This document shows positions 1-7,746 of a stretch of DNA of 64,000 nt, piece by piece. Origin of the DNA: Microbacterium timonense (GTDB lineage Bacteria > Actinomycetota > Actinomycetes > Actinomycetales > Microbacteriaceae); assembly GCF_900292075.1 (NCBI RefSeq), contig NZ_OLMV01000001.1, positions 124,001 through 188,000 of the forward strand, read 5' to 3'. The notes under the pieces are model-generated. The model was not told the DNA's origin and made no database searches. It saw only the letters and a program-made list of their open reading frames with translations. Position 1 is the first letter of the stretch. Each line of letters starts with the position of its first letter. A program made the position numbers and the translations under genes.

Positions 1-2080
1 TCGTGGCCTTCTTGCCGAGCTCGGTCATGGTGTGGCGGACCATGCTCAGCCATGCCGTCGGGATGCCGCCCTCGCGCTCGTAGAACTTGGGTACCAGCTG
101 ATGCTCGATGAGGTCGTAGAGCGCTGCGGCCTCGGCATCGTCGCGCTCCTCGTCATTCGAAGCGGTGTCGGCGGTGGGGATGGCCCACCCGTTCTCGCCG
201 TCGAACCACTCATCCCACCAGCCGTCGAGGATGGAGAGGTTGAGGGCACCGTTCAGGGCGGCCTTCATTCCGCTGGTGCCGCACGCCTCCAGCGGTCGGA
301 GCGGGTTGTTGAGCCACACGTCGCAGCCCGGGTAGAGGTCCTTGGCGAGTGTGATGTCGTAGTCGGGGAGGAACACGATCCGGTTGCGCACGCGCGGGTC
401 GCGGCTGAAGCGCACCAGCTGCTGGATGAGGATCTTCCCGGAGTCGTCGGCGGGGTGCGACTTGCCGCCGATCACGATCTGCACCGGCCGGTCGGGGTCG
501 GTGAGCAGGCGCGTCAGACGCTCGGGATCCCGCAGCATCAGGGTGAGCCGCTTGTAGGTGGGCACCCGGCGCGCGAACCCGATGGTGAGGACCTCCGGAT
601 CCAGCAGTTCGGAGACCCATGACGGCGTCACGCCGGAACCGTTGCTGACGGATGCCGCGACACGCCGACGCGCCTCGGCGACGAGTTCACCCTTCATCTG
701 CTGCCGCACGCCCCACAGTTCGGCGTCGGTGACCACCGCGCGGTCGGTCCAGTCGTGCGTGTCGGTGTGTGCGTCGCCCCACGCCCGCTCGCTGACCGCC
801 TTGAGCGCGGGGTGCACCCAGGTCGGTGCGTGGACGCCGTTGGTGATCGAGGTGATGGGGACCTCGTCGGTGTCCACACCCGGCCACAGCATGCCGAACA
901 TCCGGCGGCTCACCTCTCCGTGCAGCAGCGAGACGCCGTTCGCGTGCTGGCCCAGGTGCAGGCCGAGCACCGCCATGTTGAAGACGCCCTGGTCTCCGCC
1001 GTCCCAGGTCTCGAGGCCGAGCGAGAGCGCGCGTCCCGCGTCGAGACCCTGGAACAGTCCGCTCGCGAGATAGGCGGCGATGAGGTCGCGCGGGAACCGG
1101 TCGATGCCCGCAGGAACCGGGGTGTGCGTGGTGAAGACGGTGCCTGCCCGCACCTGGGCGAGGGCCTCGTCGAAGCTGAGCCCGTCGTGCGTGATCAGCT
1201 CCGACATGCGCTCCAGCCCCTGGAAACCGGCGTGCCCCTCGTTGGTGTGGTACACGTCGGGGACCGGTCGGCCCGACAGCTCGCACCACGCACGGATCGC
1301 GCGCACGCCGCCCACGCCGAGGAGCAGCTCCTGCAGCAGACGGTGCTCGCCGCCGCCGCCGTAGAGGCGGTCGGTGACGTGCTTCATCTCGTCGGAGTTC
1401 GAGGGGGTCTCCGAGTCCAGCAGCAGCAGCGGCACGCGGCCGATGTCGGCCACCCAGATGCGTGCGTACAGGCGACGGTCACCCGGCAGATCCAGCGCCA
1501 CCTCGACCGGCGCGCCCTCCGGGTCGCGCAGCAGGGTCAGGCCCAGACCATACGGGTCGAGCAAGGGGTAGCTTTCGCGCTGCCACCCGTCGTCGCCGAT
1601 CGACTGCCGGAAGTACCCGGCGCGGTAGAACAGACCCACGCCGGTCAGCGGGACGCCGAGGTCGGAGGCGCTCTTCAGATGGTCGCCGGCGAGGATGCCG
1701 AGACCGCCGGAGTACTGCGGGAGCGAGCCGTCGACCCCGAACTCGGGGGAGAAGTAGGCGATGTGAGCGGGTTTGTCGCCTTCGAGGTGCTGGAACCAGC
1801 GGTCACCGGTGAGGTAGGCCGTGAGGCGCTCGTCCTCGTCGCGGACACGGGCGACAAACTCTTCGTCGTGGGCGAGCTGGTCCAGCCGCTCTTGACCGAG
1901 GGCGCCGAGCATGCGGGCGGGGTTGGCTCCGATCTCATCCCACAGCGCGGGGTCCATCGAGGCGAACAGCGCGTGGGTGGCACGGCTCCACGACCAGCGC
2001 CAGTTGGAGGCGAGGCGATCGAGCGGAGCGAGGGATTCGGCGAGGACAGGGCGGACCGTGAACGTTCGGATGGCCTTCAC
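1..2080 (-). CDS. glgP: Alpha-glucan (glycogen/maltodextrin) phosphorylase, 3' end cut by window edge
   Basis: Releases glucose-1-phosphate from alpha-1,4-glucans using phosphate and PLP, in the cytosol. About 693 codons are visible; the family usually runs to about 850, so the C-terminus lies outside the window. The frame is continuous. Visible landmarks are the N-terminal segment AYFSPEFGVDGSLPQYSGGL, the segment TTHTPVPAGIDRF, and the PLP-lysine motif EACGTSGMK with Lys at about residue 606. This is the actinobacterial type of phosphorylase with an N-terminal DUF3417-like part, not the E. coli type. The start is GTG at 2080. A TAGAAT -10 box ends 7 nt upstream and there is no convincing ribosome site, so the mRNA is probably leaderless. 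A LacI-family operator-like palindrome overlaps the -35 region, suggesting sugar-responsive repression. Confidence 0.95.
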   Translation of the reverse strand, partial: MKAIRTFTVRPVLAESLAPLDRLASNWRWSWSRATHALFASMDPALWDEIGANPARMLGALGQERLDQLAHDEEFVARVRDEDERLTAYLTGDRWFQHLEGDKPAHIAYFSPEFGVDGSLPQYSGGLGILAGDHLKSASDLGVPLTGVGLFYRAGYFRQSIGDDGWQRESYPLLDPYGLGLTLLRDPEGAPVEVALDLPGDRRLYARIWVADIGRVPLLLLDSETPSNSDEMKHVTDRLYGGGGEHRLLQELLLGVGGVRAIRAWCELSGRPVPDVYHTNEGHAGFQGLERMSELITHDGLSFDEALAQVRAGTVFTTHTPVPAGIDRFPRDLIAAYLASGLFQGLDAGRALSLGLETWDGGDQGVFNMAVLGLHLGQHANGVSLLHGEVSRRMFGMLWPGVDTDEVPITSITNGVHAPTWVHPALKAVSERAWGDAHTDTHDWTDRAVVTDAELWGVRQQMKGELVAEARRRVAASVSNGSGVTPSWVSELLDPEVLTIGFARRVPTYKRLTLMLRDPERLTRLLTDPDRPVQIVIGGKSHPADDSGKILIQQLVRFSRDPRVRNRIVFLPDYDITLAKDLYPGCDVWLNNPLRPLEACGTSGMKAALNGALNLSILDGWWDEWFDGENGWAIPTADTASNDEERDDAEAAALYDLIEHQLVPKFYEREGGIPTAWLSMVRHTMTELGKKAT

Positions 2081-2087
2081 GCGAGCG

Positions 2088-2118
2088 ATTCTAGGGGGAG
2101 AAGCTGGAAGCGCTTGCA
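2088..2118 (-). promoter_or_regulatory. glgP promoter with LacI/cre-type operator
   Basis: On the minus strand TAGAAT (2093-2088) ends 7 nt before the glgP GTG. The 14-mer TGGAAGCGCTTGCA (2105-2118) fits the LacI-family consensus TGNAANCGNTTNCA exactly and covers the expected -35 position (about 2116-2111). A repressor bound there should block glgP transcription. Which LacI-type protein binds is not visible in this window. Confidence 0.6.
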
Positions 2119-2225
2119 CCAGTGCCTCCCCGACGGTGCCGAAGCCTCCCTCCCCATGGTCAGCGGGTGCCGGCTTCGCACGCCCGTGTTCTCGCGAGTG
2201 TCGGCCACGGGTCTACGCTGGCGAC

Positions 2226-2459
2226 ATGGCCATTGCACGACTGCACGGAGGCCCGCTCGACGGGCAGCTCCTCCCTCTGGAAGACCCGGATCTCGATCGG
2301 ATGATCGTGCCCTACAGCGAGACCCAGGTGGTCTACGCCCGGCGCGGCGATCTCGCCCGAACGGGCGACGACGACGGTCCGACCGAGGCGGAGTTCTGGT
2401 TCGTCGAAGCCGAGGCCGACATCGACCCCGACAGCGACCAGCCGCGTGAGCGCCGCTGA
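2226..2459 (+). CDS. Small acidic hypothetical protein (77 aa)
   Basis: Function not recognised. The 77-residue product begins MAIARLHGGPLDGQLLPL and ends in an acidic, probably disordered tail (EAEADIDPDSDQPRERR). It has no signal peptide or membrane segment. The LHGGPLDGQ opening is like that of short phage and actinobacterial proteins of unknown function. ATG at 2226 is preceded at 6 nt by a TACGCT -10-like hexamer (2214-2219), consistent with a leaderless start. The 3' end overlaps the start of the CYTH gene by 14 nt, so the two are probably co-transcribed and translationally coupled. Confidence 0.7.
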   Translation: MAIARLHGGPLDGQLLPLEDPDLDRMIVPYSETQVVYARRGDLARTGDDDGPTEAEFWFVEAEADIDPDSDQPRERR

Positions 2460-3096
2460 CGAACCTCGCTCCGAGGCATCCCCGTCTCGATCCCTCGAGA
2501 TCGAGCTGAAATTCGACGTCGCCGACGCGACACCGCTGCCGGACTGGTCGCAGCTGCCCGGCGTCGCCCGTGTCGACGAGGTGGAGCTGCGCGAGCTCGA
2601 CGCCGTCTACTTCGACAGCGACGATCTCGCGCTCGCGCACGCCGGCTACGCAGTGCGACGCCGCACCGGAGGACCCGACGCGGGATGGCACATCAAGGGC
2701 CCGCGCGGAGCGGATGGCGGACGTGTCGAGCTCCAGTGGCCGCTCGGCCCAGATGAGGCGATCCCGGATGCCGTCACCGCCGCCTTGGCGTCGGTGACGA
2801 CTGTGTCGCGGCTGGGGCCGATCGCCCGCATCCGGAATCAGCGCCACGCGTACTCACTTCGCGATGATCGCGGTGGAGTCATCGCGGAGTTCCTCGACGA
2901 CCGCGTCGTCGCGACCGACGAACGGGGCGGCGTGGAGCGGGTGTGGCGGGAATGGGAGTTCGAGCTGGGACCGTCCGCACCGACGACCCCGGATGCGCGC
3001 ACGGCGCTCTTCGCCGCCGCGGAGGCTGCGGTGCGCGCCGCAGGTGGCGTTCCCGCGGCATCCGATTCGAAGCTCGCCCGCACGCTCGGGCACTGA
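2446..3096 (+). CDS. CYTH-domain protein (triphosphate tunnel metalloenzyme family)
   Basis: CYTH proteins fold into a beta-barrel tunnel that binds triphosphates and divalent metal; members include inorganic triphosphatases and thiamine triphosphatases. The defining ExExK signature is at Glu18-Glu20-Lys22 (EIELKF). Further charged tunnel strands (WHIKGP, RVELQW, RNQRHAY, EWEFELG) follow in family order. The 216 residues cover one CYTH domain with no CHAD extension. GTG at 2446 lies inside the preceding small gene. The gene runs towards lpdA and ends before a strong bidirectional terminator. The natural substrate cannot be told from sequence. Confidence 0.85.
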   Translation: MSAADEPRSEASPSRSLEIELKFDVADATPLPDWSQLPGVARVDEVELRELDAVYFDSDDLALAHAGYAVRRRTGGPDAGWHIKGPRGADGGRVELQWPLGPDEAIPDAVTAALASVTTVSRLGPIARIRNQRHAYSLRDDRGGVIAEFLDDRVVATDERGGVERVWREWEFELGPSAPTTPDARTALFAAAEAAVRAAGGVPAASDSKLARTLGH

Positions 3097-3132
3097 TCGG
3101 ACGACACTCGAAAGCGACCCCGATCGAAGACG

Positions 3133-3170
3133 GCAGACGCCCCGGACCGTGCGAGGTCCGGGGCGTCTGC
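3133..3170. terminator. Bidirectional terminator hairpin between CYTH gene and lpdA
   Basis: A perfect 16-bp inverted repeat (GCAGACGCCCCGGACC at 3133-3148 and its complement at 3155-3170) encloses a 6-nt loop, between two convergent genes. There is no U-tract, which is common for terminators in GC-rich actinobacteria. Confidence 0.8.
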
Positions 3171-3180
3171 GGTGAGTGCG

Positions 3181-4581
3181 TCAGATGTTGATCATGTGGC
3201 CCGCGATGCCGTGGAAGGCCTCCTGGACTGCCTCCGACAGGGTGGGGTGGGTGTGGACGTTGCGCGCCGCCTCGAGGGCGGTGAGGTCCCACTTCTGGGC
3301 GAGCGTGAGCTCGGGCAGCAGCTCCGAGACGTCGGGGCCGATCATGTGCGCGCCCAGCAGTTCGAGGTGCTCGCCGTCGGCGACGACCTTGACGAACCCG
3401 ATGGGCTCGCCCAGGCCGTTGGCCTTGCCGTTGGCCGAGAACGGGAACTTCGCCACCTTCACGTCGTAGCCGGCGTCGCGCGCCTGCTGCTCGGTGAGAC
3501 CGAAGGAGGCGACCTGCGGGGAGCAGAACGTCGCGCGCGGCATCATGCGGTAGTCGCCCAGCGGCATGGTCTCGGCCTTGCCGATCGTCTCGGCGGCCAC
3601 CACGCCCTGAGCCTCAGCCACGTGCGCGAGCTGCAGCTTGGCGGTGACGTCACCGATCGCGTAGATGTGCGGCACGTTCGTGTGCATGTAGTCGTCGATG
3701 TCGATCGCGCCGCGGTCGGTGAGCTTCACGCCGGTGTTCTCGAGACCGAATCCCTCGACGTTCGGCACGAAGCCGATCGACATCATGACCTTGTCGGCGT
3801 CGATCGACTGCGCCTCGCCGCCTGCCGCCGGGGTGTAGGTCACGGTGACGTGGTCGCCGTGGTCGGTGACCGTCTCGACCTTGGTCGAGGTGAGGAAGTC
3901 GATGCCGTACTTCTTGTACTGACGCTGGATCTCCTTGGAGACCTCCTCGTCCTCCAGCGGCAGCAGGCGGTCGAGGAACTCGACGATGGTCACCTTGACG
4001 CCGTAGTTGGACATGACGAAGGCGAACTCCATGCCGATCGGGCCGGCGCCCACGATCACGATGGAGGTCGGGAGCTCGCGCGCGAGGATCTGCTCCTCGT
4101 ACGTCACGATGTTGCCGCCGACCTGCACGCCCGGCAACAGGCGCACCTTGGAACCGGTGGAGATGATCGCGTTGTCGAACGTGACCCGCTCGGTCGAGCC
4201 GTCGGACTTGGTCACGTCGATGGTGTGGTCGTCGACGAACGAGCCACGACCGTCGTACTCGGTGACCTTGTTCTTCTTCATCAGGTAGTGGATGCCCTTG
4301 ACGTGGGTCTCGGCCACCTTGCGGCTGCGGTCCCACGCGACGCCGAAGTCGAAGTGCACGTCACCGGAGATGCCGAAGAGGTCGGCCTTGTGGTGGAACT
4401 GGTGCGCGAGGTCGGCGTTCTTGAGGAGCGCCTTCGAGGGGATGCAGCCGACGTTCAGGCAGACACCGCCCCAGTACTTCTCTTCGATGACCGCGACCGT
4501 GAGGCCGAGCTGGGCAGCACGAACGGCCGCGACGTACCCGCCGGGCCCCGCGCCGAGGATGGCGACGTCGTAGTGAGGCAT
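3181..4581 (-). CDS. lpdA: Dihydrolipoyl dehydrogenase (E3)
   Basis: FAD-dependent disulfide reductase that reoxidises dihydrolipoamide with NAD+, serving the 2-oxoacid dehydrogenase complexes. The FAD-binding GxGxxG (GAGPGG) is at residues 10-15. The redox pair is Cys41-Cys46 in [13 protein letters not shown]. The NAD site is [11 protein letters not shown], the second FAD motif is YAIGDV, and the dimer-interface His445/Glu450 dyad sits in HPTLSEA. At 466 residues it is full length and lacks an N-terminal lipoyl domain. The ATG at 4581 lies 6 nt downstream of TAGGCT, whose first three bases are the stop codon of copC, so lpdA probably has its own leaderless promoter. No other E1/E2 subunit is nearby. 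Confidence 0.97.
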   Translation of the reverse strand: MPHYDVAILGAGPGGYVAAVRAAQLGLTVAVIEEKYWGGVCLNVGCIPSKALLKNADLAHQFHHKADLFGISGDVHFDFGVAWDRSRKVAETHVKGIHYLMKKNKVTEYDGRGSFVDDHTIDVTKSDGSTERVTFDNAIISTGSKVRLLPGVQVGGNIVTYEEQILARELPTSIVIVGAGPIGMEFAFVMSNYGVKVTIVEFLDRLLPLEDEEVSKEIQRQYKKYGIDFLTSTKVETVTDHGDHVTVTYTPAAGGEAQSIDADKVMMSIGFVPNVEGFGLENTGVKLTDRGAIDIDDYMHTNVPHIYAIGDVTAKLQLAHVAEAQGVVAAETIGKAETMPLGDYRMMPRATFCSPQVASFGLTEQQARDAGYDVKVAKFPFSANGKANGLGEPIGFVKVVADGEHLELLGAHMIGPDVSELLPELTLAQKWDLTALEAARNVHTHPTLSEAVQEAFHGIAGHMINI

Positions 4582-4587
4582 GCTTCC

Positions 4588-4593
4588 AGCCTA
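4588..4593 (-). promoter_or_regulatory. lpdA -10 box overlapping the copC stop codon
   Basis: TAGGCT on the minus strand (4593-4588) ends 6 nt before the lpdA ATG. Its first three bases are the TAG stop of copC, so termination codon and promoter share bases. Confidence 0.5.
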
Positions 4594-5277
4594 GTGGTCG
4601 GCCGGAGGCGTGGAGCCGGGGCCGGACGTGGCTCCGCCGGCGTGTGAGGAGCCCTCGGCCAGTGCCTTCTCACGACGAGAGCGCGACACCGCGAGGTACA
4701 CGATGGCGGCGATCAGGGCGAGCGCGAGCACCCCCGCGATGACCCACGGCAGGGCGCTGGAATCGTCGGCGCCAGCGGGCTCTCCCGTCACCGTGGGCGT
4801 GGGTGCCGTCGGCGAGGGCGCCGACGTCTCGGTGGGCGTCGGCGCGGTCGTGGCCGTCGATGTGGGAGCGGGCGCTCCGGCGACGGTGAACGCGAACTCG
4901 CCCGAGATGGGGTGACCGTCGCTCGAGACGACCTTCCACAAGACCGTGACGGCTCCCGACGCGGAGCCGGTCAGCGACTGGGTCAGGACGTTGTCCTGGA
5001 CGGTGGGGGCACCATCGGTCAGCGACGTGCCGGCGGCATCCGTCACCTCCACGGCCGAGGCGCCGTCGTCGTCGGCGATCTCGGCGCTGAAGGTCAGCGT
5101 CAGCTGGGCGGGCAGGGTGTCGACGGTGCTGCCGGTGGCGGGATCGCTGCCGATCAGCTCGTCGTGCGCGTGTGCGGGCGATGCCGTGGTCACGGCCACG
5201 CCGAAGGCGAGCAGGACGGCGGCGACAAGCGCCCACGCGCGAGCGCGCAGCGGCTTGTGAATTGTGTGTGACATCAC
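4591..5277 (-). CDS. copC: CopC-family periplasmic/exported copper-binding protein with C-terminal membrane anchor
   Basis: CopC proteins bind Cu(II) outside the membrane. A Sec signal peptide ends at AHA|HDELIG, so the mature N-terminus is a histidine (His38). With Asp120 and His122 in SSDGHPISGEF it forms the ligand set of Cu(II) CopC proteins. After the Ig-like domain there is a Thr/Pro-rich linker, one transmembrane helix (about 175-197) and a basic cytoplasmic tail, so the protein is membrane-anchored. GTG 5277 is preferred because TAGGCT ends 7 nt upstream; ATG 5274 is the alternative. It is divergent from the Met/Cys-rich protein gene, forming a two-gene copper locus. No CopD is adjacent. 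Confidence 0.88.
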   Translation of the reverse strand: MMSHTIHKPLRARAWALVAAVLLAFGVAVTTASPAHAHDELIGSDPATGSTVDTLPAQLTLTFSAEIADDDGASAVEVTDAAGTSLTDGAPTVQDNVLTQSLTGSASGAVTVLWKVVSSDGHPISGEFAFTVAGAPAPTSTATTAPTPTETSAPSPTAPTPTVTGEPAGADDSSALPWVIAGVLALALIAAIVYLAVSRSRREKALAEGSSHAGGATSGPGSTPPADH

Positions 5278-5284
5278 CCGATCG

Positions 5285-5290
5285 AGCCTA
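5285..5290 (-). promoter_or_regulatory. copC -10 box
   Basis: TAGGCT on the minus strand, 7 nt before GTG 5277. The spacing fits leaderless transcription of copC. Confidence 0.45.
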
Positions 5291-5321
5291 TCCGCCTCTT
5301 CGATCCGGGCGCCCCGAGGTC

Positions 5322-5349
5322 TACCATGGCGGCAGGCGGGGTACCTGCC
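5322..5349 (+). promoter_or_regulatory. Promoter and palindromic operator of the copper-storage-like gene
   Basis: TACCAT (5322-5327) is a -10 candidate. Right at the expected transcription start lies the inverted repeat GGCAGG-N7-CCTGCC (5331-5349), whose centre contains GGGGTA. The position and the GGGGTA core are compatible with a CsoR-type copper-sensing repressor site, but no regulator gene is in the window. Confidence 0.4.
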
Positions 5350-5378
5350 CGCTGACCGGTGACGGAGGGATGCGGCAG

Positions 5379-5780
5379 ATGGACCAGATGATGATGGGCG
5401 CCATGTCCAAGGACATGATGTCGATGCCCGGCATGGAAGCCATGGACATGTCGGTCATGCAGGCGTGTATGGACGCCTGCTCGGCCTGCGAGCAGGCATG
5501 CACGGTGTGCTCCACGCAGATGATGTCGTGCGCGCCCGCGTGCATGAACTGCGCGGACATGTGCAACACGATGATGCGCGCCATGCTGCGCATGCAGGGC
5601 ATGACGCCGGCGGCGATGATGGCGATGCTGGACGCCTGCATCGCGATGTGCCAGGTCTGCATGGACGAGTGCATGGAGCACGCCGACCACAGCGAGGTCT
5701 GCAAGATGTGCGCTCAGGCATGCCAGGCCTGCATGGACGCCTGCATGGCCGTGAAGAACTCGATGATGGCGATGAGCTGA
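5379..5780 (+). CDS. Met/Cys-rich four-helix-bundle copper-storage-like protein (Csp/DUF326 type)
   Basis: The 133-residue protein holds 18 cysteines and about 34 methionines. Cysteines fall in CxxxC and CxxC spacings (ACMDACSACEQACTVC; CQVCMDECMEH; CKMCAQACQACMDAC) along predicted amphipathic helices. This is the pattern of copper storage proteins (Csp, annotated as DUF326 four-helix bundle), whose core cysteines bind many Cu(I) ions. No signal peptide is seen, so a cytosolic Csp3-like role is inferred. The start ATG 5379 is chosen because GGAGGG at 5364-5369 is 9 nt upstream; ATG 5370 would touch the ribosome site. The extra N-terminal Met-rich segment (MDQMMMGAMSKDMMSM) is unusual. It is divergent from copC. 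Confidence 0.85.
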   Translation: MDQMMMGAMSKDMMSMPGMEAMDMSVMQACMDACSACEQACTVCSTQMMSCAPACMNCADMCNTMMRAMLRMQGMTPAAMMAMLDACIAMCQVCMDECMEHADHSEVCKMCAQACQACMDACMAVKNSMMAMS

Positions 5781-5800
5781 GGCTCGTCGCCTCTCTTTTG

Positions 5801-5852
5801 GACGCGGCCGTTCGACGCGGCCGCTCGACGCGGTCGCTCGACGCGGTCGCCG
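5801..5852. repeat. 13-bp tandem repeat, four copies
   Basis: Four consecutive 13-mers (GACGCGGCCGTTC, GACGCGGCCGCTC, GACGCGGTCGCTC, GACGCGGTCGCCG) fill the gap between two convergent genes. It is a short minisatellite without coding potential. Confidence 0.8.
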
Positions 5853-5868
5853 GTTGCGCGGCAGCGCG

Positions 5869-6219
5869 TCAGCCCTGCAGGACGTTGAAGCGCGCGCCGC
5901 CGACCGCGAGCACGTGATACCGCTCGTGCAGGGCGACCGGCGTCCCCGGCGTCGCGGCCGCCGCCGCCCCCGTGCCGTTCCAGAGCGCGATGGCAGCCCC
6001 GTCGGCCAGCGTGCGCACGATCACGAAGCCCGAGCGTGGGTCGGATGCCTCGACGATCGCGTCGGACCAGTCCGACGGCGTCGCCGCGGCCAGGCGCGCC
6101 TGGATCAGGTGCAGCGCGTGGCCCGGCGCGAAGGAGGAGCAGACGTCGCCGTGGTCGCACATGCACGCCGCACGCTCACGCACCTCGAGGGGCGGGATGT
6201 GGCGATGCGGGCTGGACAC
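5869..6219 (-). CDS. Hypothetical protein with CMCDHGDVC motif (116 aa)
   Basis: Not recognised. The product starts MSSPHRHIPPLEVRERAACM and carries a compact Cys/His cluster CMCDHGDVC near residues 20-28 that could bind metal. The rest looks like a small beta-rich fold (GFVIVRTLADGAAIALWNG, RYHVLAVGGARFNVLQG). No signal peptide or membrane helix. GTG 6219 is supported by AAGGAG 6 nt upstream and by a TAGCCT -10 candidate (minus strand, 6262-6257). It converges on the copper-storage-like gene, but a role in copper biology is only guilt by proximity. Confidence 0.65.
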   Translation of the reverse strand: MSSPHRHIPPLEVRERAACMCDHGDVCSSFAPGHALHLIQARLAAATPSDWSDAIVEASDPRSGFVIVRTLADGAAIALWNGTGAAAAATPGTPVALHERYHVLAVGGARFNVLQG

Positions 6220-6395
6220 GGGATGCTCCTTGTCGATAGGAAGGGCCGGTCCTGCCAGGCTAGGCGGGCGCCCGCGCGTCGGCATCCCGAGCGACACGGG
6301 GCGAAACATTGCGCGTGAAGCCCCGCGATCGATCGGCACCGCTGTGCGGCACCCGTCGTCGAGAATCCGTCTCTTCCGAGGAAGGGTCGATCGGA

Positions 6396-6401
6396 TAGGC
6401 T
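6396..6401 (+). promoter_or_regulatory. -10 box of the garA-merR unit
   Basis: TAGGCT lies 21 nt before GTG 6423. Between them is a strong AGAGGAGGA ribosome site, so this transcript has a short leader. Confidence 0.45.
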
Positions 6402-6422
6402 GAGCGGACAGAGGAGGAAACC

Positions 6423-6926
6423 GTGGAGCACGACCGCCGACCCGATCAGGGCGACATCCGCCGCGCAGCCGGGGCCGACGCACACGAGTCCGACCGAGCC
6501 GCTGACACGACCCAGACGTTCGGGCACGATTCCGACCTGTCGTTCGTGCCGTTCGGCAGCGAGCTCGGTGAAGCGGAGCTCGATGCCATCGACGCCCTTC
6601 CCTCCGGTGCCGCACTCCTTCTGGTCCGATCCGGGCCGACGGCGGGAGCCCGGTACCTGCTCGACTCCGACGTGACCACCGTGGGGCGTCACCCCGAGGC
6701 GGACATCTTCTTCGACGATGTCACGGTCTCGCGCCGCCACGCTGAGATCACCCGCTCGGGGACGACCTTCGAGCTCGTCGATCAGCGTTCGCTCAACGGC
6801 ACCTACGTCAACGGAGAGCGTGTGGACCGTGCCGTGCTGACCAACGGCGCCGAGGTGCGCATCGGAAAGTTCCGCCTCAACTTCTTCGTCTCGCCGGCCG
6901 ACCTCGCGCAGGCGGCGGACGCCTGA
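6423..6926 (+). CDS. garA: FHA-domain protein, GarA/OdhI-like phosphorylation target
   Basis: GarA/OdhI proteins are inhibitors of 2-oxoglutarate metabolism whose FHA domain binds phosphothreonine and which Ser/Thr kinases switch off. The 167-residue product has a disordered N-terminus with DTTQTF (Thr29, Thr30, Thr32) at the place of the mycobacterial ETTS phosphosite. The FHA domain follows (about 65-155) with GRHPEADI, SRRHAEI and LNGTYVNG motifs. GTG 6423 has AGAGGAGGA upstream. Its stop overlaps the next ATG (TGATG), so the MerR gene is translationally coupled. The order FHA-MerR-MerR matches Rv1827-Rv1828-Rv1830 in M. tuberculosis. The inhibitory target is inferred from the family. Confidence 0.85.
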   Translation: MEHDRRPDQGDIRRAAGADAHESDRAADTTQTFGHDSDLSFVPFGSELGEAELDAIDALPSGAALLLVRSGPTAGARYLLDSDVTTVGRHPEADIFFDDVTVSRRHAEITRSGTTFELVDQRSLNGTYVNGERVDRAVLTNGAEVRIGKFRLNFFVSPADLAQAADA

Positions 6927-7615
6927 TGCCCGCGGCATCCGCCCGTGACCGGGCGTCCGCGGGTCTGTTGAGCATCGGGCAGGTGCTGGCGCGGCTGTCG
7001 CCCGAGTTCCCGTCGCTCACCTCGAGCAAGCTGCGATTCCTCGAAGTACAGGGGATCGTCACACCGCTGCGTACCGAGTCGGGCTATCGCAAGTTCTCCC
7101 AGGACGACCTCGAACGGCTGCGGCTGGCCCTCACGCTGCAGCGAGACCACTATCTGCCGCTTTCGGTGATCCGTGACTACCTGGAAGACGTCGACGCGGG
7201 TCGGGATCCGGCGACCCCCACCGCGGTGCCGCCGCCGTCGATCGTCCCCGCGCCGCGACGTTACCGGCGCGACGAGCTGCTGTCGGCGGCCGGTGCAGCG
7301 CCGCAGCTGCTCAACGACGCCATCAGCACGGGCGTGCTCGCGGGCGCGGAGTCGTACACCGAGCAGTCCGTCACGCTGCTGCGGGCACTGGTGGCGCTCG
7401 ACCGTCACGGCATCGAGCCGCGCCATGTCCGCGCACTGCGGCAGAGCGCAGAGCGCGACGTCGCTCTGGTGGAGTCGGCGCTGGCGCCGTTGCTGCGACG
7501 TACGGATGCGGCATCCCGCGGCCGCGCGGGCGAGCTCGCGCCGGAGCTCGCGCGCCGCCTGGAGGACGTGCGCGCGATCTTCGTGCGAGCAGCGTTGGAC
7601 CGCATGCTGTCCTGA
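6926..7615 (+). CDS. ftsR: MerR-family regulator, FtsR/Rv1828-like
   Basis: DNA-binding winged-helix regulator of the type called FtsR in corynebacteria, where it activates ftsZ, and Rv1828 in mycobacteria. The N-terminal MerR domain is clear (LSIGQVLARLSPEF, KLRFLEVQGIVTPLRTESGY, DLERLRLALTLQRDHYLPL). A Pro-rich linker and a helical C-terminal domain complete 229 residues. ATG 6926 overlaps the FHA gene stop by one base. The symbol is inferred from context and similarity of the DNA-binding half; ftsZ lies 36 kb downstream in the same window. Confidence 0.8.
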   Translation: MPAASARDRASAGLLSIGQVLARLSPEFPSLTSSKLRFLEVQGIVTPLRTESGYRKFSQDDLERLRLALTLQRDHYLPLSVIRDYLEDVDAGRDPATPTAVPPPSIVPAPRRYRRDELLSAAGAAPQLLNDAISTGVLAGAESYTEQSVTLLRALVALDRHGIEPRHVRALRQSAERDVALVESALAPLLRRTDAASRGRAGELAPELARRLEDVRAIFVRAALDRMLS

Positions 7616-7746
7616 GCAGGCCGCTCGAGACGGAGCTGCGGGGCGGCGAGCGAATGCGACACGCCGAAGGCCGAACGGCGGATGTCGTTGCCGCGAGGGG
7701 GAGCCTGATCTAGCGTGGAACTATCCGATCCGGAGGGGGGACGAGC

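Noticed and set aside
1-2080. Possible frameshift in glgP
   Set aside because: Checking the frame at several landmarks along the gene showed a single continuous frame from GTG 2080 to the window edge.
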